Source: Streptomyces albus subsp. albus
GTDB taxonomy: Bacteria; Actinomycetota; Actinomycetes; Streptomycetales; Streptomycetaceae
Direction of reading: 5' to 3'
NCBI RefSeq assembly: GCF_000725885.1
Contig: NZ_JODR01000032.1
Location: forward strand, 8,431-72,430
Length of the DNA: 64,000 nucleotides
Shown here one piece after another: positions 8,352 through 16,069 of the stretch (the first letter of the stretch is position 1; every line of letters starts with the position of its first letter). Below the pieces are notes generated by a model that saw only the letters and a program-made list of their open reading frames with translations, had not been told where the DNA came from and did not search any database. Both the position numbers and the translations under genes were made by a program.

Positions 8352-10250
8352 TTACCGGTCCTGTTGCAACTTGAGCATCTCGAAGAAGATCGAGGTCGCT
8401 CCCTGGCTGACCAGCTCGTCGAACGTGCCCATTTCCGCGATGCGCCCTCGGTCGAGCACGATGATGCGGTCGGCGAGGCGGGTATTGGCCAGCCGGTGCG
8501 TGATGAACACGGTCGCCCGGCCGTCGGCGAGGGCCTTCAGGCGGGTGTAAATCCGGTGCTCGGCGCGGGCGTCGAGCGCGGCGGTCGGCTCGTCCATCAC
8601 CAGCACGGGCGCATCGCGGTGGAAGGCGCGAGCAACCGCCACGCGCTGCCACTGACCGCCGGACAGATCGTGCCCTCCCCACCAGGAGCGGGCCAACGAC
8701 GTATCCAGGCCGTGCGGGAGGGCTGCGATGACGCTGTCGGCGCCGGCCGCCTCGGCGGCGGCGTGCACAGCCGCATCGCCTTCGGGGCGGGGCTGGCCGA
8801 GGGTGATGTTCTCGCGGGCGGCCAGCGGCCAGCGCGTGTAGTCCTGCGGGACCAGCGCCACCTTGGCGAGCACCCCCGCCGGGTCGGCGTCCGCCAGGTC
8901 CACCCCGTCCCACCGCACCGAACCGCGGGTGGGCAGGAACAGACCGGTCAGGATCCGGGCGAGCGTGCTCTTGCCGGCACCGTTCTCGCCCACCAGGGCG
9001 ATGACCTCACCGCACTTGAGGTCCAGGCTGATGCCCTCGAGCGCGGGTGTGTCGGCGCCGGGGTAGGTGAAGGAGACGTCCCGGGCGGTGATGACCTGCG
9101 GGCCGTCCTCGGCGACGGCGGCGGTGCCGCGGCGGGTCGTCCACGGCTTGGCCACGGCCAGGAAGCGCGCCCAGTCGTCCAAGGAGAGTGAGGTGCGGAA
9201 CAGCCGGGCCCCCGCCCGGACCGTCGTGGCCAGCGCCGCCCCGGAGGTCCGCACCGCCAGGGCCGCGGTCCCCGCGGCCGCAAGCTCCATGCGGCCACTC
9301 GCCACCAGAGCCGCGAGCACGCCCCAGGTCGCGGCGGTGCCCACCGCGGTGAGGGCGTCGCCGACGCCCTGAACCACCAGGGCCTGCCGGGTGGCCTTGA
9401 GCTGTTCGGCCTCCAGGCGGCCGGAGACGATGCGGTACTGCCGGATCAGGAACCCGGCCATGGTGCCCGCGCGGACCTCATCGGCGGTGTTCCGTTCGGC
9501 GGTGTACGAGCGGAACACGTTCCGCAGCCGGGAGTCGGCGAGATTGCGGTGGTGGGCCGCGTGCTCGATCCGCGCCCCCCGTACGGCACCCCACGCGCAC
9601 GGAACCACGGACAGGACCAGCAGGGGGAGCATGACCGGGTGCAGGACGGTGACGACCGTCGCCGCGGCGGCCATCTGAGCGGCGGCGGAGGTCAGAAGCT
9701 GGGCGTCCAGGATGAGGTCGCCGGTCTTCTCCGCCCCGTCGGAAGCGGCGGCGTGGGCGTCGGCGAAGTCCGGGTCCTCGTACGCCACCAGCTCGGCGGC
9801 CGTGGCCGCGGTGATGACCTCAAGGTCGGCCTCGCGTACGGCCTTCGGCGCGAGCCGGGCCGCCGCGGCGCGGGCTCCGGCATCCAGCAGGTAGCGGCCA
9901 CAAGCAGCGATGGCAAGCACCATCAGGGCGGTCAGGTTCTCGCGCAGACTGGCGGCGACGTCACCGCCGGCGAACACGGCGGCCAGGACGCGGGTGGTGG
10001 CCGCGAGCGCGGTCGCGGTGAGCGCGGCGGCACCGACCTGGCAGCCGAGCAGGGCCAGGACGGCGCGGCGGTCGGTGCGCCAGCCGAGCCGGGCCGCCTC
10101 GGCGAGGGTGCGGGGCAGCCGGCGCGCTATCGCGACCGTGGACAGGTTGACGCTCGCCTCGAAGTGCCGGTCGGAGGCCAGGCGCATCACGGGCGGCTGA
10201 CCCGCGCCGGTGACGGGCGGCGAGGATACGGAAGAACTCACGACCCCCAT
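8352..10250 (-). CDS. Lasso peptide ABC exporter, fused membrane and ATPase domains
   Basis: A 632-residue ABC half-transporter. The N-terminal ~330 residues contain the hydrophobic transmembrane segments. The nucleotide-binding domain shows Walker A GENGAGKST, Q-loop VPQDYTRW, signature LSGGQ, Walker B VLVMDEPTAALD and H-loop ITHR. It is the last core gene of the lasso cluster, 174 bases after the B2 gene, and by context exports the mature lasso peptide and may give immunity. The ATG at 10250 lacks a good ribosome binding site; GTG at 10241 is an alternative. Confidence 0.9.
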   Translation of the reverse strand: MGVVSSSVSSPPVTGAGQPPVMRLASDRHFEASVNLSTVAIARRLPRTLAEAARLGWRTDRRAVLALLGCQVGAAALTATALAATTRVLAAVFAGGDVAASLRENLTALMVLAIAACGRYLLDAGARAAAARLAPKAVREADLEVITAATAAELVAYEDPDFADAHAAASDGAEKTGDLILDAQLLTSAAAQMAAAATVVTVLHPVMLPLLVLSVVPCAWGAVRGARIEHAAHHRNLADSRLRNVFRSYTAERNTADEVRAGTMAGFLIRQYRIVSGRLEAEQLKATRQALVVQGVGDALTAVGTAATWGVLAALVASGRMELAAAGTAALAVRTSGAALATTVRAGARLFRTSLSLDDWARFLAVAKPWTTRRGTAAVAEDGPQVITARDVSFTYPGADTPALEGISLDLKCGEVIALVGENGAGKSTLARILTGLFLPTRGSVRWDGVDLADADPAGVLAKVALVPQDYTRWPLAARENITLGQPRPEGDAAVHAAAEAAGADSVIAALPHGLDTSLARSWWGGHDLSGGQWQRVAVARAFHRDAPVLVMDEPTAALDARAEHRIYTRLKALADGRATVFITHRLANTRLADRIIVLDRGRIAEMGTFDELVSQGATSIFFEMLKLQQDR

Positions 10251-10424
10251 CAGGGAGCCGGACCAGGCGGCCGGGCAACGGGATTGTTCCGCATCCCTGT
10301 TATCGCCGCTGGTCGCCTGGACCGAACGTCAGCCCCACCGCCCGGCTTTCACTCGTTCGAGTGAGGCCATGGTCCGGGGCGGGGAGGCACGGCGCCGGCC
10401 CCGGACCACGGCAGCCCGGTGGCC

Positions 10425-10841
10425 CTACGGCACCGACAGAACCGGCATCCACGGCCGGTCAACGGCGTCGCCGATGTCCCGGCCGACCGCGCCCTCGGGG
10501 ACCTCCGCCCAGGCGTGCGCGGCGTCGGGCAGGAAGCGGGCACCGAGCACCCAGCGGGCCTGGCGGCCGGTGAGGGCCGTCGCCAGAACGGTGGCGAGGC
10601 TGACCTCCATGCACGCGATCCGCCCCGGCCACCACGACGGAATCACCGCCAGCACCGCCGCATACAGGGCCTCCAGCCGGGCGAGCCGCGCAAGCGGCAG
10701 ACAGCACAGCAGCCGTACGGCGCCGATCTGCCAGCGCAGCGGGCACCGGCTCATCACCAAGGAGAGCGTGAGCGCAACGCCCGCGACCAGGCGGTCCCTC
10801 CGCGGCGCGGTGGGCCGGGCAGTGGGGACCATGACCGTCAC
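10425..10841 (-). CDS. Lasso peptide B2 protein, transglutaminase-like leader protease
   Basis: About 138 residues. Cys77 in RIACMEVSL, His109 in DAAHAWAEV and a downstream Asp form the Cys-His-Asp arrangement of transglutaminase-fold lasso leader peptidases. The start GTG at 10841 overlaps the stop of the B1 gene as GTGA and has GGGGGAG nine bases upstream; it is preferred to GTG codons at 10850 and 10847. By family knowledge it cleaves the leader after recruitment by the PqqD-like B1 protein, exposing Gly1 for macrolactam formation. It lies between B1 and the exporter. Confidence 0.88.
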   Translation of the reverse strand: MTVMVPTARPTAPRRDRLVAGVALTLSLVMSRCPLRWQIGAVRLLCCLPLARLARLEALYAAVLAVIPSWWPGRIACMEVSLATVLATALTGRQARWVLGARFLPDAAHAWAEVPEGAVGRDIGDAVDRPWMPVLSVP

Positions 10842-11125
10842 CGCCACCACCTCCCCCGGGGCGGGCGGTCGGTGTCGACCAGTACGCCGGTGGCCACCAG
10901 CTCATCGACGAACGCGACGATCTGCTCGCCGACAGCCTGCGGGTCCTGGCCGGTCGGGATGGCGATCTCGTCGGCGAGCCCGCCGGTGCCGCCCCGGACG
11001 GTGACGGCGTGCCAGATCTTCGAGGCGTCCGGATCGAGCATCAGCCACCGGCCGCGCCGGACATCGAGCACCGCCGTGCCGTACGGACCGGTGGCGTGGT
11101 GGACGTGAGCGGCGGGAGTCAGCAT
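10838..11125 (-). CDS. Lasso peptide B1 protein, PqqD-like leader-binding domain
   Basis: 95 residues with the PqqD (RRE) pattern: short N-terminal strands AVLDVRRGRWLMLD, helix SKIWHAV, then a three-helix winged bundle ending ELVATGVLVD. The ATG at 11125 lies inside the end of the cyclase gene (seven-base overlap) and its stop overlaps the B2 start. By family knowledge it binds the precursor leader and delivers it to the B2 peptidase. Confidence 0.87.
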   Translation of the reverse strand: MLTPAAHVHHATGPYGTAVLDVRRGRWLMLDPDASKIWHAVTVRGGTGGLADEIAIPTGQDPQAVGEQIVAFVDELVATGVLVDTDRPPRGRWWR

Positions 11126-12864
11126 GCCGCCTCCAGCTCGGTCGTCTGGCCACTGAGCCACCAGCAGGTCACGAGCATCTGGTGCAGGTCGGCGATCACC
11201 GTGGCGCACTGGCCCCGGGCCGCCTGCGTGAGCGCGGAGCGGACAGCCGCGGGGTCGATGAGCCCGCCGCCGACGAGCGGACTGGACACGATCAGCCCGT
11301 CGAGCCGGTCCCGATGCCGGGCGAGACCGGCGATGCGCTGGGCGGTGAACGAGCCCTTCGAACGCCGGGAGGTCAGCCAGTCCGGGAGCTCGGGCACCGA
11401 CTCGCGCAGCAGCGGCTTGTAGGCCACCAGTCCGCGACGGGCGAGGGCCGGGACGGCGAAGGCGGCGCGGACGACCTGGTTGTCCAGGTACGGATACACC
11501 GGCCGGATGCCGAGCGCGTGGCCGTAGGGGGCCCAGCCGCGGGCCGAGGCGCCCACCGAGCGCAGGGCGGCCCACTGGTCGAACTCGTCCGCCGGCTCCG
11601 GCTGCTGGTCTCGTGCGGCCTGCCGCAGCAGGGCTGCGACCTGGTGGCGGCCGTAGCCGGTGAGCCAGGACGCTGCGGCCCCCAGACGGCACCAGGACCA
11701 GCCGGTCACGGCGGTCTGCGGCCTGACGGGCCCGCGCTCCAGGGCCTCGGCGGCGCGTTCGAGGGAGCCGGCCCGGCCGAGGTCGGCGGCCTGCTTGAGG
11801 GCCTTCCAGTACGGGCCGGGCGCGGTGTTGCGGAGCCGGGCGAACGCCACGACCTGGCGGTGGGCCTCGCGCCGCCGGCCGTCCTGCAGAAGCCGCACCC
11901 AACAGGAGCTGGAGGCGTCGAGGACGATGTCCCCGCCGTGCCCGGTCAGGTGCAGCGGCAGCCCCCGCACGGGGTGCAAGTAGCTGGTGTCCATGGCGAA
12001 CATCGCGGCCTCCAGCACCGGCTCTGCCCCCGTCGGCTGCCCGGCCGGAAAGGAGAACGGCAACTGCTCGTAGGCGCCGATGTCGACCGTGTGCGTGATC
12101 CCGGTGTGCTCGGCGACGCGGGAGGCGAAGGCCATGTCCTCCGCGCTGGTGTAGCCGTCGGTGTACGTCACCGCGTGCACCGGTCCGGCGTCGGCGGCCA
12201 GCACGACGGCCGCCGAGGAGTCCAGCCCGCCCGATAGGTCCGCCCCCACCACCCCGCCGGCGGCACGGACCCGGTACTGGACAGCCTCCGTGAGCACCTG
12301 CCCGAACCGGTCGGCGCCCTCGCGGAGCTCGTCTACCGGTGTGATGCCGGAGACGTCGATGAGCTGCGGCGGCGCCCCGGGCGCGAGCAGCAGCCCGAAC
12401 CCGCCGGGCACCATGCGGATCTCCTCGTACGGGCTGCGGTGCGGCCAGTGGTGCTCACCCACCGTCAGCCGCGCCGCCAGCCACGGCAGATCCGGCACGA
12501 GCGGACGCCCCAGGAGGCGGGCCTCGGTCGCCCACGCCGCCCCTTCGTCGCCGCGCAGCGTGTAGTACACGGCCCGGATACCGGCCAGGTCTCCGCACAC
12601 GAACCGCTGCCGCCCGTCACTGGCGACCACCCAGTACGAGCCCGGCCACCGGGTCAGCTCGCCCCAGTGGCCCGCCCGTACGGCCGCGAGCGCGGCGTGA
12701 AGTTCCTGCTCGGTGACCGGGCAGTCGCCCACGACCGCGAGGGCGGCCGGTCCTTCGGCGACCGCCTGTACGCGCGTGCCCGGAGCCCGGTGGACATCAC
12801 CGAGCCCGTCGATCGCCACTGCGTCCACGGCGGCACTGCCGCCGGTCATCCACTCCCGTTCCAC
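11119..12864 (-). CDS. Lasso macrolactam synthetase, asparagine synthetase-like
   Basis: 581 residues. The C-terminal half has the ATP-pyrophosphatase loop SGGLDSS at residues 211-217 and is asparagine-synthetase-like; the N-terminal part is a divergent glutaminase-type domain lacking an N-terminal catalytic Cys, as usual in lasso cyclases. It adenylates the Asp side chain of the core peptide and joins it to the Gly1 amine. The GTG start at 12864 is preceded by GGGGAGG. A strong hairpin separates it from the upstream precursor gene. Confidence 0.9.
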   Translation of the reverse strand: MEREWMTGGSAAVDAVAIDGLGDVHRAPGTRVQAVAEGPAALAVVGDCPVTEQELHAALAAVRAGHWGELTRWPGSYWVVASDGRQRFVCGDLAGIRAVYYTLRGDEGAAWATEARLLGRPLVPDLPWLAARLTVGEHHWPHRSPYEEIRMVPGGFGLLLAPGAPPQLIDVSGITPVDELREGADRFGQVLTEAVQYRVRAAGGVVGADLSGGLDSSAAVVLAADAGPVHAVTYTDGYTSAEDMAFASRVAEHTGITHTVDIGAYEQLPFSFPAGQPTGAEPVLEAAMFAMDTSYLHPVRGLPLHLTGHGGDIVLDASSSCWVRLLQDGRRREAHRQVVAFARLRNTAPGPYWKALKQAADLGRAGSLERAAEALERGPVRPQTAVTGWSWCRLGAAASWLTGYGRHQVAALLRQAARDQQPEPADEFDQWAALRSVGASARGWAPYGHALGIRPVYPYLDNQVVRAAFAVPALARRGLVAYKPLLRESVPELPDWLTSRRSKGSFTAQRIAGLARHRDRLDGLIVSSPLVGGGLIDPAAVRSALTQAARGQCATVIADLHQMLVTCWWLSGQTTELEAAC

Positions 12865-12899
12865 CCGTTCGCCTCCCCTTCGATCAGCCCTGTGACGCG

Positions 12900-12936
12900 C
12901 CCGGGGGGCCGGCCGTCGTACGGCCGGCCCCCCGGG
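12900..12936 (-). terminator. 17-bp perfect hairpin between lasso precursor and cyclase
   Basis: The two 17-base arms (12900-12916 and 12920-12936) are perfectly complementary with a three-base loop. It lies 26 bases after the precursor stop and 36 bases before the cyclase start. In RiPP clusters such structures act as partial terminators or 3' stabilisers that keep precursor mRNA in excess over enzyme mRNA. There is no U tract. Confidence 0.75.
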
Positions 12937-12962
12937 GTTCGGTTCAGGTCCTGCGGGCTGTG

Positions 12963-13133
12963 TCAGCCTTCGAAGTAGTTCGACTTGTCCGAGTCGTTGA
13001 ACGTCTGGCGGCCCAGGGTGAGGGTGGCCACCGGGTGGGTGCTGATCTGCGGCGCGAAGCCGCCCGTGCTCGGCGCTGCGGCGGGGGTGTCCTCGACGGT
13101 GGGCTTGGTGGTGACGATGGTCTGCTCGGCCAT
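12963..13133 (-). CDS. Lasso peptide precursor
   Basis: 56 residues, ATG with GGGAGG about eight bases upstream. The last segment reads TL then GRQTFNDSDKSNYFEG: a Thr at position -2 of the leader and Gly1 of the core, the usual lasso cleavage context. The predicted 16-residue core has Asp7 and Asp9 as possible ring acceptors; Asp9 would give a nine-membered ring, which is more usual. Tyr13 and Phe14 could act as steric plugs. The Asp9-Lys10 order recalls albusnodin, but no acetyltransferase gene is present here. The leader lacks an obvious YxxP motif. Confidence 0.8.
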   Translation of the reverse strand: MAEQTIVTTKPTVEDTPAAAPSTGGFAPQISTHPVATLTLGRQTFNDSDKSNYFEG

Positions 13134-13270
13134 GACCGGCCTCCCTTGTCCTCGTTGGATGTGAGGTGGTGCTGCCTCTATGTCACCGCGACCGAAGAGG
13201 TGTTCCCAGAGACGGAGTTGGGGACTTGCTGGGAGTGGATCTGGGAGAAAACTGGGATGTGCCTGGGACG

Positions 13271-14461
13271 TCAGGCCCCAAGGAGGTCGAGCACGGCCCG
13301 CTGGTAGACGGCGTACACCGTGGGAAGTTCCGCGAGGTGGGCGCGCTCGTCGATGCCGTGCAGCCCCTCGTACGGCACCCCGAAGCCGGCGGTTGCCGCG
13401 ATGCCCTCCCCGGCCAGCAGGTTGCCGATGTTGGAGGGGCCCGCGGTCTTCGCGCGCACCGTCAGCCCAGCTTCGGCGGCGGCGGTGAGAAGTGCCGCGG
13501 CGGGCTGCTCGTCCTCGGCCAGGCGGAAGGGCGGCCATGCGGCGACCGGGGTGATGTCGGTGGGCTTCGGGGCGGGCAGGTCCGCATCGAGCTCGGCGAC
13601 GGCCTTGCGGATGAGGGTCTCGGCGTCGTGGGCGTCGAAGGCCGGGGTGGTGCGGATGTCGACGTTCAGCTCACACCGGTCGGGGGTGACGGAGAAGCCC
13701 TGGCCGCCGTGGAAGGAGGTCACCGACAGCTTCGGCGGCAGCGGGAACCCCGAGTCGCCGTCCACGCCGGGCAGTTCGGCGGCGTCCAGCAGGCGCACGA
13801 GGTGGGCGGCGCGGGAGATCGCGCCGACCACGGTCTTGCTGGAGCCGGAGTGCCCGGAGGGGGCGTGCACGGTGATGGTGGCCCGCCACAGGCCCCGCCC
13901 GCCGACCACGACTTCGTCCATGCCGGGGTAGCCGATCATCACTCCGGCGGGGCGGGCCGCGGCTTCGTCGGTGAGGTAGGCGCGGGCGCCGCCGAAGCCG
14001 CCGGTGTGCTCGTCGACGTCCAGGAGCACGGCGAGCCCGCCATGCAGGTCGGCGGCGCGAGGCGCGAGGTCGGCGGCGATGTGGCAGAACATCGCTGCGG
14101 CGAGCTTGGAGTCGGCCGAGCCCCGGCCGAGCAGCCAGCCGTCCACGATGTCGCCGGAGGCCGGCGGGAAGGACCAGGCGGTCTCGTCGCCGTACGGGGC
14201 AGTGTCCACACATGCGTCCAGGGCCCACCACGAACCTGGGCGGCCGCCGGGGATCTCCACGAGCAGCCCCACCAGAGCGCCCGCGTCGTCGTGCAGCCGG
14301 CGGTGCGGCAGTCCGCGGGCGGCGAGCCAGTCCTCCAGCACGCCCAAGACCGGCCCGTACTCGTCGATCCCGGCCCGGCTCGGCCGGCGGATCAGCTCGC
14401 TCGCCAGCTCCACCACGGACGCCGTGCGGGCCCCGGCCACCTGCTGAAGGTTCTCGCTCAC
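13271..14461 (-). CDS. M20-family metallopeptidase/amidohydrolase
   Basis: About 396 residues from the GTG at 14461, which follows GGGGAGAGG. M20 (ArgE/DapE/carboxypeptidase G2) signatures: LDACVDTAPYGDE, GRGSADSK, VDEHTGGFGGA, and the dimerisation-domain segment ATITVHAPSGHSGSS; GIDERAHLAEL carries the late metal ligand region. It sits directly upstream of the lasso precursor on the same strand. A role in the pathway (trimming, immunity or unrelated amino-acid hydrolysis) cannot be told from sequence. Confidence 0.82.
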   Translation of the reverse strand: MSENLQQVAGARTASVVELASELIRRPSRAGIDEYGPVLGVLEDWLAARGLPHRRLHDDAGALVGLLVEIPGGRPGSWWALDACVDTAPYGDETAWSFPPASGDIVDGWLLGRGSADSKLAAAMFCHIAADLAPRAADLHGGLAVLLDVDEHTGGFGGARAYLTDEAAARPAGVMIGYPGMDEVVVGGRGLWRATITVHAPSGHSGSSKTVVGAISRAAHLVRLLDAAELPGVDGDSGFPLPPKLSVTSFHGGQGFSVTPDRCELNVDIRTTPAFDAHDAETLIRKAVAELDADLPAPKPTDITPVAAWPPFRLAEDEQPAAALLTAAAEAGLTVRAKTAGPSNIGNLLAGEGIAATAGFGVPYEGLHGIDERAHLAELPTVYAVYQRAVLDLLGA

Positions 14462-14479
14462 GCCTCTCCCCACCACGTA

Positions 14480-15253
14480 TCAGTTGTGCCGAACCGGCAG
14501 TGCACGGACGGCCTCGATCGTCTCCACCGGCCGCGCCGAGGCGCACGCCTCCCGGCCATGGTGGACCAGACCCACCGCCGCCTCGCGACTGAGTAAGACG
14601 CCGCAGTCGAACCCGTCCGCCCCGTGGAACGACGGCAGCGGCACCACCGCGGCGGTCTCGGAGGCGACGAAGAACCGTTCCAGCGCCTCCGCGGGTTCAA
14701 CGAGCCCGATGTGGAGCGTCTTGACACCGTTGCGGCGGGCGGACGGGTCGCGCAGCTCCAGCAGCCGCACCAGGTGGTCGGCGAGCGCCCGGTGCCGCGG
14801 TGGGCCGTACAGAACCCGGTAGTGGACCAGGTCCGGGTGCTGGGCCACCGCCGTCTCGATCGCCGCCAGATACGCCTTCTCCCGCGACCGGGAGCCGGTG
14901 ACGACCAGCTGCTCGCGCGCCGAGGCGACGACGTCGACCATCGCCTCGATCAGATCCGTCCAGCGGGTGAGCACCTTGACGACCACGGCAGTGCCGGAGG
15001 TCTCCAGCACACTGGTGGCCGCACCGTCCTGGTGCGCGAACAGCACCTCCGGGCGCTCGCGGTAGAGCTGGCACAGCCCGGCCCGGTTCCGCTTGCCGGT
15101 GCGGCGCCGCCCGGACTCAAACGCGCTCAGCAGACTCGCATCCGCCGCCAGCCCGGTGATCGCGTTCAGGGCATCGGCGGCCTCCTCCAGCGTCATGTTC
15201 CGCGCCAGCCTCGCCCGCTTGAGCGCCGAATCCCCACCACTTGCCGCGGCCAT
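14480..15253 (-). CDS. XRE-family transcriptional regulator with C-terminal sensor-like domain
   Basis: About 257 residues from the ATG at 15253. The N-terminal helix-turn-helix reads RLARNMTLEEAADALNA, then LLSAFESGRRR. The C-terminal domain has strand and helix segments such as REQLVVTGSRSREKAYLAAI and PSFHGADGFDCGVLLSREA, resembling the phospholipase-D-like or DUF5919-type effector domains common in Streptomyces XRE proteins. It is 18 bases upstream of the M20 gene and may control both that gene and the lasso cluster. Confidence 0.75.
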   Translation of the reverse strand: MAAASGGDSALKRARLARNMTLEEAADALNAITGLAADASLLSAFESGRRRTGKRNRAGLCQLYRERPEVLFAHQDGAATSVLETSGTAVVVKVLTRWTDLIEAMVDVVASAREQLVVTGSRSREKAYLAAIETAVAQHPDLVHYRVLYGPPRHRALADHLVRLLELRDPSARRNGVKTLHIGLVEPAEALERFFVASETAAVVPLPSFHGADGFDCGVLLSREAAVGLVHHGREACASARPVETIEAVRALPVRHN

Positions 15254-15558
15254 CGACACCGCCCCCCTCCCCCATCCACCGGCATGTGTCCCCAAGCCTT
15301 CCCCGCCCGCCGGTGGTCCAACGTGGCCTGGGTCCTGCCGTCCACGGCCCGGCCCCGAGGCCGCCCCCGCGCAGAGGCGACAGCAACAGAGCCGGGTGCG
15401 CACGGGTCAGGACCGCCAATTCCGCAAGACCTGTGTGAAGACGCGCCCCAGTCTGGCTTTCACGCACCTGCATGGATCTTCTCCGCGCAGCGGCGCAGCT
15501 CGGCAGAATGGGCTTCGGAACGGATCACCAGGCGTTGGGGTGAGAAGGAGATGCGTCC
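15254..15558. other. Intergenic region, no gene seen
   Basis: 305 bases between the XRE regulator and a small plus-strand gene. It must contain the regulator promoter. No repeat, RNA or convincing small gene seen. Confidence 0.3.
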
Positions 15559-15804
15559 GTGGCCGAGACCTGGAACGGCGAGCCCCTGGCAGATGCAAAG
15601 CCCACCAGTCAGGACATCCATTACCGGATCCACGACGCGGACACCGGTCAGCTGCTGGGGTTTGGCACCGGCCGCGGCGGATCGCTGGGAGCTGTGGTGG
15701 CACACTGCCGGCGCGTGGAAGACGCCTACCCGGAGCGCCACCTGGTAGTCCGGACCTATGACGGCCCGGCTGGGCCGGGGTTCGGCCGCCCTACCGGACC
15801 ATGA
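15559..15804 (+). CDS. Small hypothetical protein, 81 aa
   Basis: GTG start with GAAGGAG upstream, which is why the frame is accepted. The sequence has strand-rich segments IHYRIHDADTGQLLGFGTG and ERHLVVRTYDGPA. No domain recognised. It lies alone between the lasso regulator and the HA helicase. Confidence 0.55.
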   Translation: MAETWNGEPLADAKPTSQDIHYRIHDADTGQLLGFGTGRGGSLGAVVAHCRRVEDAYPERHLVVRTYDGPAGPGFGRPTGP

Positions 15805-16069
15805 GCTATTGCTGTCGGGTTTCCGAGGCTGTGCCGCCCTGAGGGGCGCGGATCGTGTCCCAGGCGGCCTGGCCGAGGCGCCGTATCTCCTCCGTGTAGG
15901 CGGTGCCGAGTTCACGCGCTGCTTCGGTGGCGCGCTTCCGGCCCGAATTCCTGGTCCGGGCCGGGCTCCCGGCGGAGTGGACGGTATGTGCGGGAGATGT
16001 GCGGGCTCCTTGCCCTCCTCAATGAACGATTGCCTTCACGATGGCCTGCCCAGTGGGGCATCACGCCCC

